Notes: generated by a model not told the origin, from the sequence alone. Counted from the first letter of the stretch, positions 10,335-21,677 are shown. The stretch: 64,000 nt of DNA from Pyrus communis (GCF_963583255.1 NC_084816.1:6050100-6114099), one strand, 5' to 3'. Translations and numbers: made by a program.

Positions 10335-10634
10335 CCATTCCTCAAATCAAATGGAATCGATTTGTAGTCGAAAATGTGAGGAAAATATTTTTCATCTAGC
10401 CAGGTATTAAATCGAGCCCTGTCTTCATTTACCCATCGCTCTTGCAGGGTAACAGAAGCTTTTATTTTCAACATGTAAGTGAACTGTATGGCCACGAAGA
10501 ATTTTTTCCACTTCCAAAGATCTTTTTCGTTCCTCATTTTGTTTTTTCAATTCCTTTAGGAGCTCGTACAATCGGCTATGTGGAGCCGGATTGGAATCTT
10601 GATATATCATATGAACTTCGTAGTTTTAGCACTG

Positions 10635-10657
10635 CGTCCCACTGGGTGTGCCAAAAA
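10635..10657 (-). other. Primer binding site of the LTR element
   Basis: Directly inside the right LTR. Its reverse complement contains TTTTTGGCACACCCAGTGGG, starting with the TGG expected for pairing with a tRNA CCA end. Confidence 0.6.
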
Positions 10658-12058
10658 TGTTGACCCTAAAAATTACAAAGCCTACGTGGCGCGCAGGCCG
10701 AGTAACTAATAAGCTAACTACGTCCTTCGGTTGAATGCGGGGCGTGCCAACTCGTCGGCCGAGGAGTAAAATTTGTTGATGTTGCGTTGAGTGTGCTAAT
10801 GACTTATTTATCTTGCGACTGTGGCCGAGGAAGGAACAAATCTCGGCCTTTGGATTCTCGAGCCTGAAGACAAGGCTGCTAGTTTTGCGAAGTTCACAAA
10901 TCGTCGGCGCCGAATTCGGTCACAGTGATTATATTCGTGAAAGTATAAGCACGTCGAATTGACACCAGACTATATGGACACAAGTATTCAAAGGTGATGT
11001 ATGTCTTGATGGTGAATGTGGTTCGGCCGTCAGAATGCCGAACTCTGAAACTCACTTGTGAGTATCCAATCATAAAATCACTCGGCATTCAATGCGCCGA
11101 ATGTCGTAACTCGTAATACCTTACTTCGCCGAGAAGGCTAATAAGATGACCTCTACCAATAAGGATTCGGAAACCCTTCTCGACCGAGACTTAGATAGGT
11201 AACCAGTCGGCCTCGACGCAGTGCTGTTTATCCAAACTGAAGGTGCTTCGGGAACGGTTAATTCTACGGCAACAGTGTTATTTATCCAAACTGAAGATGT
11301 TTGTCGGTTGCCTTCACAGTGATATTTATCCAAACTGAAGATGTGTCGGCAGAAAAAAGAAAATAAAAAATCTCAAGATATTTGAGAGGTTTTGTGCAGG
11401 GCAATTGTGTGTTGAATTGGAGATTCTTTTTACGTTGCACATCGCCTTGTATTTATAGGGTTGATATTTGTTTGACACGGCTAGATAATTGTGTAGAGTT
11501 CAATCGGGATTCTGCCACCTTCTCCACATAATCTGCGATATCCAAAATCCCAAATGAGCTAATGTAGACCACGTGCATTTGTGGTAATGGCCCCAAATTC
11601 TGATATTTGATGGTATCTTACCCTGCATATCCTCCCCTCAATGCCACGTGCTCCTTCCTTATCTTTTGCATGGCACCAATTTAAACCAAAGATTGGTTTT
11701 GATGATGTTTGAATGCCTCGCAAGCCATGAATCTCTATGGTCCAACTTCCATGCACCAATGACATTCCAATTTGTATAACTTCATCATTATTCCAAACTA
11801 CGCATCCTGACTTTTCAAACCCCATTTACCATGCTGCTCCAATCTGATAACAAGAATCCCAAGTCCACTTGAACTGTACTTGTTCGAAGATATAATGCCA
11901 AAATGATTCAAATTAAAAGATAATTATTATGATAAAAATCATAATATTATCCTTTAATAGTAACAAATATATCTTCATTTTTCATCCAATGGTTAAGAGC
12001 TATGCTCATTCAACGATTTAGATTACTCACGCCGGTAGTGTAAAATCGGATCCAAACA
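10658..12058 (-). repeat. LTR (5' LTR in element orientation)
   Basis: 1401 bp, partner of 6303-7718. Confidence 0.9.
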
Positions 12059-12063
12059 GATAC

Positions 12064-12222
12064 TGATGCTGCTTTTAGTACGGATAAGGAATCCTAGTCT
12101 TACATTGAATTGTACTTCGTGTATGTCTTGTATAATTAGTTCATATCCCACAAGGACGAGGATTGTTGTTGTTGTCTCTATAAACATTAACGTGCAGTAC
12201 TCACTCTATCATTAAGTATACA
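12064..12222. other. Distal half of the split remnant, possible LINE tail
   Basis: Continues the coding remnant for about 30 bp, then includes ggattgttgttgttgtc near 12160, which resembles a TTG-repeat LINE tail. Nothing more can be supported. Confidence 0.3.
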
Positions 12223-13663
12223 AAATTCTGTTCTTTAAGATATCTTTCAGTTTGTTCTTTGATTTTTTTTTTTTTTTTTTTTTGTAAATAAATATAAATG
12301 TACCAAATACATACCAGATGATATATGTAATGTACCAATTATATATATTTTTTAAAATAAATATAAACGTACCAGACAATATATGTAATATACCAATTAT
12401 ATTTTTTTTTAATAAATATAAACGTACCAAAAATATATATAATGTACCAAACGCAAAGTTGATTAACTAGGTAAATTTGATTTCACAAATCAACCATTGC
12501 GACGTGGTGAAGATATTAGGTTGTTGCTCAGACGGAAGTGCCCTTACTAGTTTATGAGTCCCATCATAAATGGGACTCTTGCAAGCCATATCCACATTAA
12601 TAAATGCAATCTGTAGACTTCTTCACTTAGATTTTCATGGAAAAGAAATACAAACCTACCAAATACTTATAAAAAAAATATATTAAGATAACGTACCAAA
12701 TATGTACCAAAAAGAAATATACGATTAATCAAAAACATTAAACAAAGAACAAATAGAAAAGCATCCAAACGAAATAAATGGACAATTTCTTCTACTAATA
12801 AACATGATTGAATTCAAATGCACATATCTGAAATAAACATAGAAAAAACGCTAAATCACTAGCAAATATAGAAGGAAAATTATATTGAATTACGATAGAA
12901 ATTTCAATATGGTACGATAGAAATTTCGTTTGAAAGCATTGGTGTAAGGAAGGAGAAGAAGAGCGTACATCACGTTTCATGTGGTAATTTGAAAGACTTC
13001 TTATTGAATACTACATTATCTACAAGATTTTAGGAGTTTTGATATAATATCTAGGAATTAAAACGTACATTAAATATAGTGGCAAGTTAGGTAATTTTTC
13101 ATTATTAAAAAGAATACTTCTAATACATGTGACACCTAAATTGTAGGAAGATGTTTAATCAAAACTCTAAAAGACATGAATGTTTAATCTCAATATTTAA
13201 AAAACTAGGCACCTGTATCAAAACGTCCCAAATAAAAAATGTTACGATTACTATATATTTGTATTATCATTTGTATTATCTTTCTAATAGAGATGAGATC
13301 TCACATGTGTTGGTAGGCTCTACATCTATTAGAGATGATACAAATGATGCTATAATATGTGGTATAAGTGTAGCATTAGTTGCTGAAAATATAGATACCT
13401 CCTTTATTTTAAACAGAGTGCTAAAAGAAGGATGTTCGATTTTAGAGGTAAGGATGTGAACTTATTACAATAATTAATTACTATCTGGCATAACTCACGT
13501 ATCAAATGGGGACATATATTTTCAAAGAACGAGTTTTCTATTTCCTTACTAAATCGAGCCCTATGAAGCACGATTCTCATGCCTTGTTTTAAGAGAACTT
13601 TAAAGAAAAGTATCTGGTATTGTTCACTTTTAACGAAAAACCATATTTTTACATTAAAACTTC
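12223..13663. repeat. Tandem duplication, unit 1 (1441 bp)
   Basis: Identical by eye to 13664-15104 over 1441 bp except T at 13396 versus C at 14837. The identity includes the T21 homopolymer. The unit is AT-rich and holds many rtaccaaa motifs, related to the GGTACGTTT element at 37545-38770. It ends inside a MITE (13591-13663) that is whole only in unit 2. Confidence 0.95.
13151..13459 (+). CDS. Hypothetical 102-codon ORF in unit 1
   Basis: An ORF present in both units (second copy at 14592-14900). The only noticed SNP between units (Asp GAT/GAC) is silent here. There is no recognisable domain, no intron pattern and AT-rich codon use. Part of it aligns with non-coding sequence at 37550-37640, so it is probably transposon-derived and not a gene. 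Confidence 0.15.
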   Translation: MFNQNSKRHECLISIFKKLGTCIKTSQIKNVTITIYLYYHLYYLSNRDEISHVLVGSTSIRDDTNDAIICGISVALVAENIDTSFILNRVLKEGCSILEVRM

Positions 13664-15104
13664 AAATTCTGTTCTTTAAGATATCTTTCAGTTTGTTCTT
13701 TGATTTTTTTTTTTTTTTTTTTTTGTAAATAAATATAAATGTACCAAATACATACCAGATGATATATGTAATGTACCAATTATATATATTTTTTAAAATA
13801 AATATAAACGTACCAGACAATATATGTAATATACCAATTATATTTTTTTTTAATAAATATAAACGTACCAAAAATATATATAATGTACCAAACGCAAAGT
13901 TGATTAACTAGGTAAATTTGATTTCACAAATCAACCATTGCGACGTGGTGAAGATATTAGGTTGTTGCTCAGACGGAAGTGCCCTTACTAGTTTATGAGT
14001 CCCATCATAAATGGGACTCTTGCAAGCCATATCCACATTAATAAATGCAATCTGTAGACTTCTTCACTTAGATTTTCATGGAAAAGAAATACAAACCTAC
14101 CAAATACTTATAAAAAAAATATATTAAGATAACGTACCAAATATGTACCAAAAAGAAATATACGATTAATCAAAAACATTAAACAAAGAACAAATAGAAA
14201 AGCATCCAAACGAAATAAATGGACAATTTCTTCTACTAATAAACATGATTGAATTCAAATGCACATATCTGAAATAAACATAGAAAAAACGCTAAATCAC
14301 TAGCAAATATAGAAGGAAAATTATATTGAATTACGATAGAAATTTCAATATGGTACGATAGAAATTTCGTTTGAAAGCATTGGTGTAAGGAAGGAGAAGA
14401 AGAGCGTACATCACGTTTCATGTGGTAATTTGAAAGACTTCTTATTGAATACTACATTATCTACAAGATTTTAGGAGTTTTGATATAATATCTAGGAATT
14501 AAAACGTACATTAAATATAGTGGCAAGTTAGGTAATTTTTCATTATTAAAAAGAATACTTCTAATACATGTGACACCTAAATTGTAGGAAGATGTTTAAT
14601 CAAAACTCTAAAAGACATGAATGTTTAATCTCAATATTTAAAAAACTAGGCACCTGTATCAAAACGTCCCAAATAAAAAATGTTACGATTACTATATATT
14701 TGTATTATCATTTGTATTATCTTTCTAATAGAGATGAGATCTCACATGTGTTGGTAGGCTCTACATCTATTAGAGATGATACAAATGATGCTATAATATG
14801 TGGTATAAGTGTAGCATTAGTTGCTGAAAATATAGACACCTCCTTTATTTTAAACAGAGTGCTAAAAGAAGGATGTTCGATTTTAGAGGTAAGGATGTGA
14901 ACTTATTACAATAATTAATTACTATCTGGCATAACTCACGTATCAAATGGGGACATATATTTTCAAAGAACGAGTTTTCTATTTCCTTACTAAATCGAGC
15001 CCTATGAAGCACGATTCTCATGCCTTGTTTTAAGAGAACTTTAAAGAAAAGTATCTGGTATTGTTCACTTTTAACGAAAAACCATATTTTTACATTAAAA
15101 CTTC
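13664..15104. repeat. Tandem duplication, unit 2 (1441 bp)
   Basis: Second copy of 12223-13663. A TCAA/AAAT overlap at the junction suggests only short homology at the break. Confidence 0.95.
14592..14900 (+). CDS. Hypothetical 102-codon ORF in unit 2
   Basis: Same peptide as 13151-13459. See that entry; coding status doubtful. Confidence 0.15.
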   Translation: MFNQNSKRHECLISIFKKLGTCIKTSQIKNVTITIYLYYHLYYLSNRDEISHVLVGSTSIRDDTNDAIICGISVALVAENIDTSFILNRVLKEGCSILEVRM

Positions 15105-15190
15105 AATCGTGGTACTATTCACTTTATCCTTTATTTTGTCTTTATTGTTAAAACTCAAAGTTTTCAAGCCATTTTCATTAGTTTTCCTTT
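15032..15190 (-). mobile_element. MITE, TTTTAACGATAA family, intact copy
   Basis: About 159 bp. Shares ttttaacgaaaaaccatatt, ctattcacttta and ttaaaactcaaagttttcaa with the copy at 62362-62517, and is the reverse complement of the copies at 28439 and 56638. The unit 1/unit 2 breakpoint maps to its middle. Confidence 0.7.
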
Positions 15191-15267
15191 GTTTTAATTT
15201 GTAAAAAGTATACTAGGTTAATCGTAAATAAGAAGATTGATTGCGAAGAAAAAGTAAAATATAGAAG

Positions 15268-15815
15268 CCTTATGAGAAAAGGTGGGTTTGATCACAACAG
15301 AGGATCGGTGCTACTAGTAATGGAACGTGAACCGCTAAGTTTCGATGAGGTACATTTAACATAATTCGACGAAAAATGCTTCTAACTTATCTTTAACTTT
15401 TCTCCAATTTTAATCTTCTTCAAGAATTCTTACTCCAGCCTTTCTTTTTGTTTTAATTCCATGAATTCTCTTATGAACCTTCTGATCTTTTGCTACTGTA
15501 TACAAAGATGTCCAACAATAAGACCTTCCAAACAAAATTCAAGGTCTCGTTTGTTCTCCAGGATTAGCTTGATTTGGACAACCCTAGATTTAATGTACTT
15601 TGAAGGAAGAAATTGATGCAACTTCTTAATTTTGTCCAATGGAAGGTAGAAGATCAATATTTCATGAAGCAAGCTTATCTCTCCCAATCCTACTAATTTT
15701 TTTACGTTCAACAGGGTCAAGACTTCGAAGTTGCATCCATTTTCTCATTCAAGATAAAATAAAACTACAAATTAAGTTTTCTAATTCAAACCAATTCTAG
15801 ACACCAAACGAGGCG
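15268..15815 (+). repeat. Dispersed repeat, related to 3613-3945
   Basis: Longer relative of the repeat beside the viral ORF. It ends in caattctagacaccaaacga, as at 3927-3950. Confidence 0.55.
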
Positions 15816-15826
15816 GTTCTCTCTTG

Positions 15827-16490
15827 TAATATCCAAACCATTTTATCTTTTTAAAAGAGTTTTGTAGGAGTTTTGAGACCCCTCTTGTCCCACATCAAGC
15901 AACAGTGGTTTTTCACTAGCCTTTATATAGGCTTATTCCTTCTTCTTAATAATTAGAACTTGGACCATTTGGAAATGAATTGAAGGCTTGGGCATTATGG
16001 TTGTGTGGATTAGGCTTGATGATTATACTATAATATTAATATTAATTAATTAATCAAGACAAGGCCCTTGGGGCCCAGGAATTAAGAATTAATCTGATCA
16101 ATTAGTTTTAATTTCGAATTAAGTTTTTAATTAAATTAATTTAAAATGTTTTGATTAATAGACACAACTCTTTGGAAAGATTTGTATAGTTTCAGATACA
16201 TCCAAAAGGTGTTTGAAGATGTATGAAAGAACCTATATAACTGGAGTCCTCAAAAATCATTTTTTCTTCCTCCTTGTCTTCTGTACAAAATTTTCAGAGA
16301 GTAAACACACAAAGCAATTCGCTAGAATTCTATAATCCAGTGCGGGTTGTAGAATTAGGTAGTTGTATCCTGGTCGAGCAGACGTTGTAGAACCACAAGC
16401 ACACGACTGGGATGGAAATACTGTTCGAAGGACATAGTGTTTGCGCTAGCCTTTACCTTCTATTCATTCAAGTTAGTATCATTTTCTTAA
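15827..16490 (+). mobile_element. Possible solo LTR
   Basis: Starts TGTAATATCC and contains a CTTTATATAGG TATA-like box (about 15920) and a transcribed-leader-like second half (gtgcgggttgtagaattagg). No partner LTR or clear target duplication was found, so the borders are approximate. Confidence 0.35.
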
Positions 16491-16561
16491 TCCAGAAAAA
16501 AAAAATGGTTGCGTTTACTTATGAATATATTGGGTTCAAATAAAAGCTAGCCAAAACTAAA

Positions 16562-17300
16562 ATGAAAATTTGAAAAAAAATAACCAGATTTCAAATTCCA
16601 TATAGAATTATAATCATCATTTTAATTTTATGATAATGGTAACCAAAAATTGATGTAAAAGTATTAATATACCCTTAATATTAGGGTCTCTCACAATAAC
16701 CCAAACACAACCTTTAAACTACCTTAAAATGATAAATTAATTTCTATCACTTCTCGTTTTCATTATTCTCTGGAACTTTTGAACTACTTTATGCAACCTT
16801 TTGGATTTTTGTAAAAGGATACAACAACCATATTTTACCTTTGGCTGCACTTTCATTGTTCAATCACCTATCAATTTTAGAATCTTATTGGAAATACCAA
16901 GGTGCCTAACAATTTAGGGTTTAGGGTTTTTATTTTATTTTATTTTTTTGTATTTAATTTATGCTTTTATTCTCGTTTAAAGGTTGCAGACATTCAAAGA
17001 TGTAGTTACAGGTTGCAGAGATCTGAAGGTAGTTTAAAGGTTACATAGAATAATGAAAACAAAAAATGATAGAGATTAATTTCTCAAATTGGCGCTAAAT
17101 GTGGGAATTCAGTACACTCTCTCCATCTATATTCAGATTTACAATATTATAGATTGTGTTTTGTTTGTTGTGAGAAATCCTTATATTAAGGGTATATTAA
17201 TACTTTTACATCAAATTTTGGTTATATGATCATAAATTTAAAATGGTGGCTATAATGCTATATAAGATCTAAAATTTGGTTATATTTCCAAATTTCCCAT
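16562..17300. mobile_element. Foldback element with ~230-bp arms
   Basis: Left arm 16562-16785 and right arm 17030-17300 are inverted copies: taaccagatttcaaattc... versus its complement at the far end, gtaaaagtattaatataccc versus gggtatattaatacttttac, and taaactacctt...attct versus agaataatg...agtttaaa. The loop (16790-17025) contains ttagggtttagggttttta. No ORF. Confidence 0.7.
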
Positions 17301-17303
17301 ACT

Positions 17304-17737
17304 AAGGGAGGTGTATTCAATTGAGATTTTGAGAGATTTTAATTCTTTTAATGAATCTAAGAGTATTCAATCAGGATTTTAAGTGATTATTTGAAATTAA
17401 AGGTGTATTCAATCAGAATTTTAAGATAGTTTATTAAAATTCTTAGAAATTCAGATGTATTCAATTAGGATTTTGAAGAAGTTTATAACATTCAGATATA
17501 TTCAATTAAAATTTGATTTTAAAGGATTTGAGAAAGTTGAGGAATTTGAGGGAATTTGAGAGATTTCGCAGTGTATTTTAAGCATCCACAAATCTCACCT
17601 CTTCCCATGAGATTTCGAGGGAATTGAATCAAAATTTTATATGGAATCTCTATAAATCAATTAAACTTCATAAAAATCTATAAATTTATAAATCCATTAA
17701 AATCTTTCAAATTCTCGATTGAATACACCCCTTTAAA
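17304..17737. mobile_element. MITE with GTGTATTCAATT termini
   Basis: Terminal inverted repeats GAGGTGTATTCAATTGAGATTTTGAGAG (left) and rc AGGGGTGTATTCAATCGAGAATTTGAAAG (right). The left half carries several direct subrepeats of gtattcaatYaggattttaa. Confidence 0.65.
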
Positions 17738-18075
17738 ACACCATAACATTAATTATATTGGATTCTTGCTTACTTCGACCATAAAAAGAGAACATTTCAA
17801 ACATTAACCCAATGAGATAGATTAATAAAAAGAAAGCCCCTCCGATTAGCAATGTGGAGTGGCTTACCGCGTCGACAACTTAAATATCGCACAAAAATCA
17901 TGTGACTGTTGAACCTTAAATATGACTAGACTAACTTGTTTTAATACTATGAAGAAAATTTTGATTATTACTAAAAACCAAATTATAATGGGACAGTGAC
18001 TCGTTATACTTACAAGACTTAATAAACCGGTGTATGAGTTTTCACATCCAGACAGTATCTTCCATGTATAAATAT
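17738..18075. other. Intergenic, nothing recognised
   Basis: No ORF, repeat end or RNA gene that I can support. Confidence 0.5.
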
Positions 18076-18246
18076 AGGATAATGCTACGGACACTAAAAT
18101 TTTAAATCAAATTGTATAAACCAAATGATATGATTGCAATGTTTAAATTATTAATTAAGTGTTAATTAACGTGATATTTTCTATTGATGTCACACCGTTT
18201 AATTTATAAATTTAATTTAAAATTTTAATCTTTCTAATATTATTCT
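18076..18246. mobile_element. MITE related to the one nested at 39402-39559
   Basis: Ends ggataatgctacggacactaaaatttt and (rc) gaataatattagaaagattaaaatttt, and internal aaaccaaatgatatgatt resembles gcaaaccaaatgatgtgtca in the 39.4-kb copy. It lies about 240 bp upstream of the FPF1-like start. Confidence 0.55.
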
Positions 18247-18365
18247 AAAATTTTTGAAAGCTCAATAACTTCTTAACAGTATGTTTAGAAGCTAAACCAA
18301 TATCGACCCCACAACTCGAATCAAAGATTAACAATTTTGACATCATTTACTATTGGTTGTCCCTC

Positions 18366-18390
18366 GGTTAGCTATAAGTAGAATAGGGTT
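18366..18390 (+). promoter_or_regulatory. Possible TATA region of the FPF1-like gene
   Basis: gctataagtagaatag lies about 115 bp upstream of the ATG in otherwise unremarkable sequence. It is the only TATA-like block at a suitable distance. Confidence 0.35.
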
Positions 18391-18488
18391 TTGCATACTT
18401 TCCCTACACAGGACAACCGTACTTTCTCTTGCACTCTCACTAACTCACATTACCTTCAATATCTTCACCAGTCCCGCTACAACCAACA

Positions 18489-18875
18489 ATGTCCGGAGTG
18501 TGGATATTTGACAGAAACGGCGTCGTTCGGCTGGTCACCAACCCAACTAGGGAGTCGTTCGAGCAAAAAGAGCCGCCGCATCCGGGTACAGCCACCGCAC
18601 CCGGTGCTCGGCCCCGAGTCTTGGTCTACCTCCCAGCCAACCAGGTCATTCAATCCTACTCCGAACTCGAGCAGCGACTCACTGAACTCGGCTGGACTCG
18701 CTACCGCAACTCCAATCGGCCCGACCTCCTCCAGTTCCACCGCTCCGAGAACTCAGTCCACCTCATCTCGCTCCCAAATAATTTTACCAACTTGAAGTCC
18801 TTCCATATGTACGACATCGTCGTCAAGAATCGCTCCTTCTTCGAAGTTCGTGACCCGGCTGCATTGCAAAGCTAG
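18489..18875 (+). CDS. FPF1: Flowering-promoting factor 1-like protein
   Basis: An intronless 128-aa ORF. It opens MSGVWIFDRNGVVRLVTNP, the hallmark of the FPF1 family, followed by RPRVLVYLPANQVIQSYSEL, ELGWTRYRNSNRPDLLQFHR, and SVHLISLPNNFTNLKSFHMYDIVVKNRSFFEVRD. These blocks cover the whole family domain. FPF1 proteins are small plant proteins linked to earlier flowering and gibberellin-related growth; their biochemical action is unknown. It is longer than the usual ~110 aa because of a Pro/Gly-rich stretch after residue 25 (KEPPHPGTATAPGARPR). The ATG at 18489 gives the conserved N-terminus. The overlapping ORF 18391-18795 is a shadow frame. GC content is clearly higher than in the flanks, as expected for a real gene. 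Confidence 0.93.
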   Translation: MSGVWIFDRNGVVRLVTNPTRESFEQKEPPHPGTATAPGARPRVLVYLPANQVIQSYSELEQRLTELGWTRYRNSNRPDLLQFHRSENSVHLISLPNNFTNLKSFHMYDIVVKNRSFFEVRDPAALQS

Positions 18876-20010
18876 GGTTTATGGTGCTTTATTCATCCTC
18901 AATATGCATTTTAGTCATCATGTAAACACCAGGCTTTTGTCGGCCAATTAACAGTGAAATATAATTGTTTCATCTCATTTTCTATTTTTTTAAAATAAAT
19001 AATATTATCTATGATTCAAATTCGTATTTAATCAGAATTGAACCGAAAACCTGTACCAATAAAGGAATATACTACTGGATTGTAATACTAAATGACGTCG
19101 GTGAATAATTAAAATCCTGCATTTATGTGGTTGATAAAACGATTAGAGAAATTTACATTGGCTTATTCTTTAATAAACACGTCACTTGTATCATAATGTG
19201 ATCGTGGTCTAAATTATCGAATCTTAATTATAATATTTTCAAGTTTTTAGCAGTCTTCCTTTTCCATGTTTTATAAATTGGTGGATGTGTTTTTATATCT
19301 TTGAAGGCATTTTAATAACAATTTTGTTTTTAGTTCTTCAGTTTTTATTTTCACTATTTTTTAAAACATAAAAAACCAATTGACAAAAAAAGTAAAAAAA
19401 AAAAACATTTAAGTTTTCAAAATTTAACTTTCAGTTTTATGCTGAAAATGGTTACCATATAAGTTTTTAATAACTGAAAATAATGAATGAAATCGAAATG
19501 GTTATCAAAACAATCACTTTTAATTATTTATTTTTTAACATCTTGTAGCAATTAAGATAAGAGGAAATCATTTTGTCATTAAGTGAACAATAATATTACG
19601 TAATGAGCGTTATAAACACAAAATTATGTATGTTCTATGATAGATTCTCTCTCTCTCTCTCTAAGATAATAGAAACTCACCTTTATCCTTGGTAGGCACA
19701 TACAAGGGGTGTAGGTAAGCCTTCCCAGTCTTCCCCAAATATAGGGTTGTGGGTTAATCCTTATGATGGTTTGTTTTAACTGCTTGCATGTATGTTGATC
19801 AGAAGCATATAGCACTGGTAAGACTGAGAAAGTAACAAGTGGGCCCTCACATGCATTAATGATTGTGAATCAAAATCAAGAAAAAATCCAACTGGAATTT
19901 GCAGTTTATAATGAATATTAGAGTCATCAAGAACATGTAGCTAGCTAGCTATACCATGTCCTTTGGATTGTCAGTTTCAGAAGGCAGAAGTACCACAGAC
20001 TGTAGAGGTT
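18876..20010. other. 3' flank of FPF1-like gene and intergenic DNA
   Basis: AT-rich, with a short (CT)n run near 19645. No further gene or repeat ends seen. Confidence 0.5.
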
Positions 20011-20019
20011 TAATGCAAA

Positions 20020-20191
20020 GGAGGATGATTCTCTCCTTTTCTAATTTCTTTACCCTTTTATCTCTTCTTCTTTAAACGGTCACGATTAAGCCACGTCAAC
20101 ATTTTATATTGATGTTTTTATAGAGATAATAAGATAAAAAATAATGTGTGATAGGAGAGAATGAAAATAGAAAGATAAAGAATCCTCCTCC
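20020..20191. mobile_element. Mutator-type MITE with 9-bp target duplication
   Basis: 172 bp, ends GGAGGATGATTCTCTCC and rc GGAGGAGGATTCTTTATC, flanked by perfect TAATGCAAA copies at 20011-20019 and 20192-20200. Confidence 0.7.
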
Positions 20192-20269
20192 TAATGCAAA
20201 AGGTTATATTAAATAGGTAAAACAAAAGAATGTGTGTGTGTATATATATATATCTTTCTCGAAAAGGAT

Positions 20270-20455
20270 TCTCTCCGAATCCCTTCCATCAAGTCTACTA
20301 AGACCACAAATTCGGACCTTTGAAATTTGATTGAACGGCTACAAATAGGAATCCATTTTAAAAGTTATAATAATTTTACCCGTTGAATCAAATTTCAAAT
20401 GCTTGAATTTGTGACCTTAGTAAAAAGAATATGAAGATGATCCCTTTCCTATACA
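20270..20455. mobile_element. MITE-like repeat, GAAAAGGATTCTCTCCGAAT family
   Basis: Begins gaaaaggattctctccgaat and ends gaagatgatccctttcc. Internal ttttaaaagttataataatttt and ccgttgaatcaaatttcaaa recur at 20577-20700 and 21240-21450. Confidence 0.55.
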
Positions 20456-20576
20456 TATACATACATACATATATATATATATATAGTTGCTGTGTGTTGA
20501 AAATATTGAAAAGAACCCGTTACTTGTACCACGTATTATGTACTACCTATAAACCGGTGGCCATCCTATTATTAAG

Positions 20577-20700
20577 GAAGGGGATCTTCTTCGAATCTCT
20601 TTCACCAAATCATCTTTATTAAATAATATGAATTCTTAAAATTTGATTTAACTGTTAAAATTATTGTAACTTTTAAAATGAATTCTTGTTCATAGTAGTA
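20577..20700. mobile_element. Truncated copy of the same family
   Basis: ggggatcttcttcgaatctctttcaccaaatc and ttaaaatttgatttaactgttaaaa match the left half of the copy at 21240-21450. The right end is missing. Confidence 0.45.
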
Positions 20701-20810
20701 GTTGATGAGAAGGATAATGATGCAGATCAGTATTGTTGCAAAGCTCTGAGAAGTAGCAGAAAAACTAGCTACAGCTTCATAAATGCAGATCATATGATGG
20801 TATGATATCG

Positions 20811-21010
20811 GACGAGGATCCTTTCAGGATTTTCTTTGTGAAAATCCAAGAATTAATTAATTGTGTTCGTTTATCATACATTATATGGTTAGAAATTATT
20901 TTAAATTTTAAATTAAATATAAATAGTACATAATAAAAATTAATTGTAAAATATATAATGAACAAATATAATTGATTGAACATATCACAAAAAAATCTGA
21001 AGCAGATCCT
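20811..21010. mobile_element. GAGGATCCT MITE-like repeat, copy 1
   Basis: Shares gaggatcctttcaggattttctttgtgaaaatcc with the block at 21680-21715 and the interior ttaaattaaatataaatagta with 21760-21790. Confidence 0.45.
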
Positions 21011-21239
21011 ATTCCGTATTATATCCTTTTCTTCCAGCCCCATAGGGGTGTCTATCTGTGTGTCATTTCAATTTTCTAAGACTGTTTATCTCGCTGTGGT
21101 CAAAGGAAATCAGCTTTTTGCATGGCACAAATTTTTGGATGCTCTGTACTATCTGATATTTCAAATGTTTTAATCTTTAAATATTAATTGTGGTATTTTT
21201 AAATAAAAAAAATTAACTATTTAAACACCTAGAGTACCT

Positions 21240-21450
21240 GATAATTTAGGAAATGGATCATATTTGAATCTTTTTCATCTAATCTTTTTTTATCAAATAA
21301 TCTGAATTCTTAAAATTTGATTCAACGATTAAAAACATGAGCTCATTTTAAAAGTTATAATAATTTTAACCGTTAAATCTAATTTAAAAAATTTGAATAA
21401 TTTAATAAGAAAAATCAAATGAAAAGAATCCGAAAAAATCCTTTCCGATA
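21240..21450. mobile_element. MITE-like repeat, second full copy of the GGATTC family
   Basis: Begins ggaaatggatcatatttgaatc and ends gaatccgaaaaaatcctttcc, with the family interior. Confidence 0.5.
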
Positions 21451-21677
21451 ACACAAGCACCCAAGAAAGTCTTTTGCATGGTGTGTGTGGTGACTCGATT
21501 CGAATCTTGGGGTGGCCCCATTGGATATCGACCTGGCAAAGCTGGAAAGATAGGGATTTTCTAGCATACTAATGTATTTTATATTTCAGAATTTTTAATC
21601 ATAGGATCCCTATCTAAAATAAACTAAATAAAATCTAACGATTAAAAACTTCGGCAATATGAGATAGAAGAAGAACC

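Larger units (their letters stand above)
6298..12063 (-). mobile_element. Complete non-autonomous LTR retrotransposon (LARD-like)
   Basis: Two long terminal repeats, 6303-7718 and 10658-12058, begin TGTTGA and end CCAAACA on the plus strand. The 5-bp target duplication GATAC is at 6298-6302 and 12059-12063. The element is in minus orientation: a purine tract (rc of 7719-7729) adjoins the left LTR and a primer-binding-site-like TGGCACACCCAGTGGGAC (rc of 10637-10654) adjoins the right one. The 2.9-kb interior has no reverse transcriptase, integrase or RNase H motif, so movement would need proteins made elsewhere. Many substitutions and small indels separate the LTRs, so it is not very recent. 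The interior carries a nested MITE (7985-8347), an (AT)n tract and a C16 run. Confidence 0.9.

Noticed and set aside
16913..16930. Interstitial telomere repeat
   Set aside because: Only about two units of ttaggg t, inside a foldback loop.
18391..18795. 134-codon ORF overlapping FPF1
   Set aside because: Ser/Thr/Pro-rich shadow frame of the real FPF1 coding sequence.
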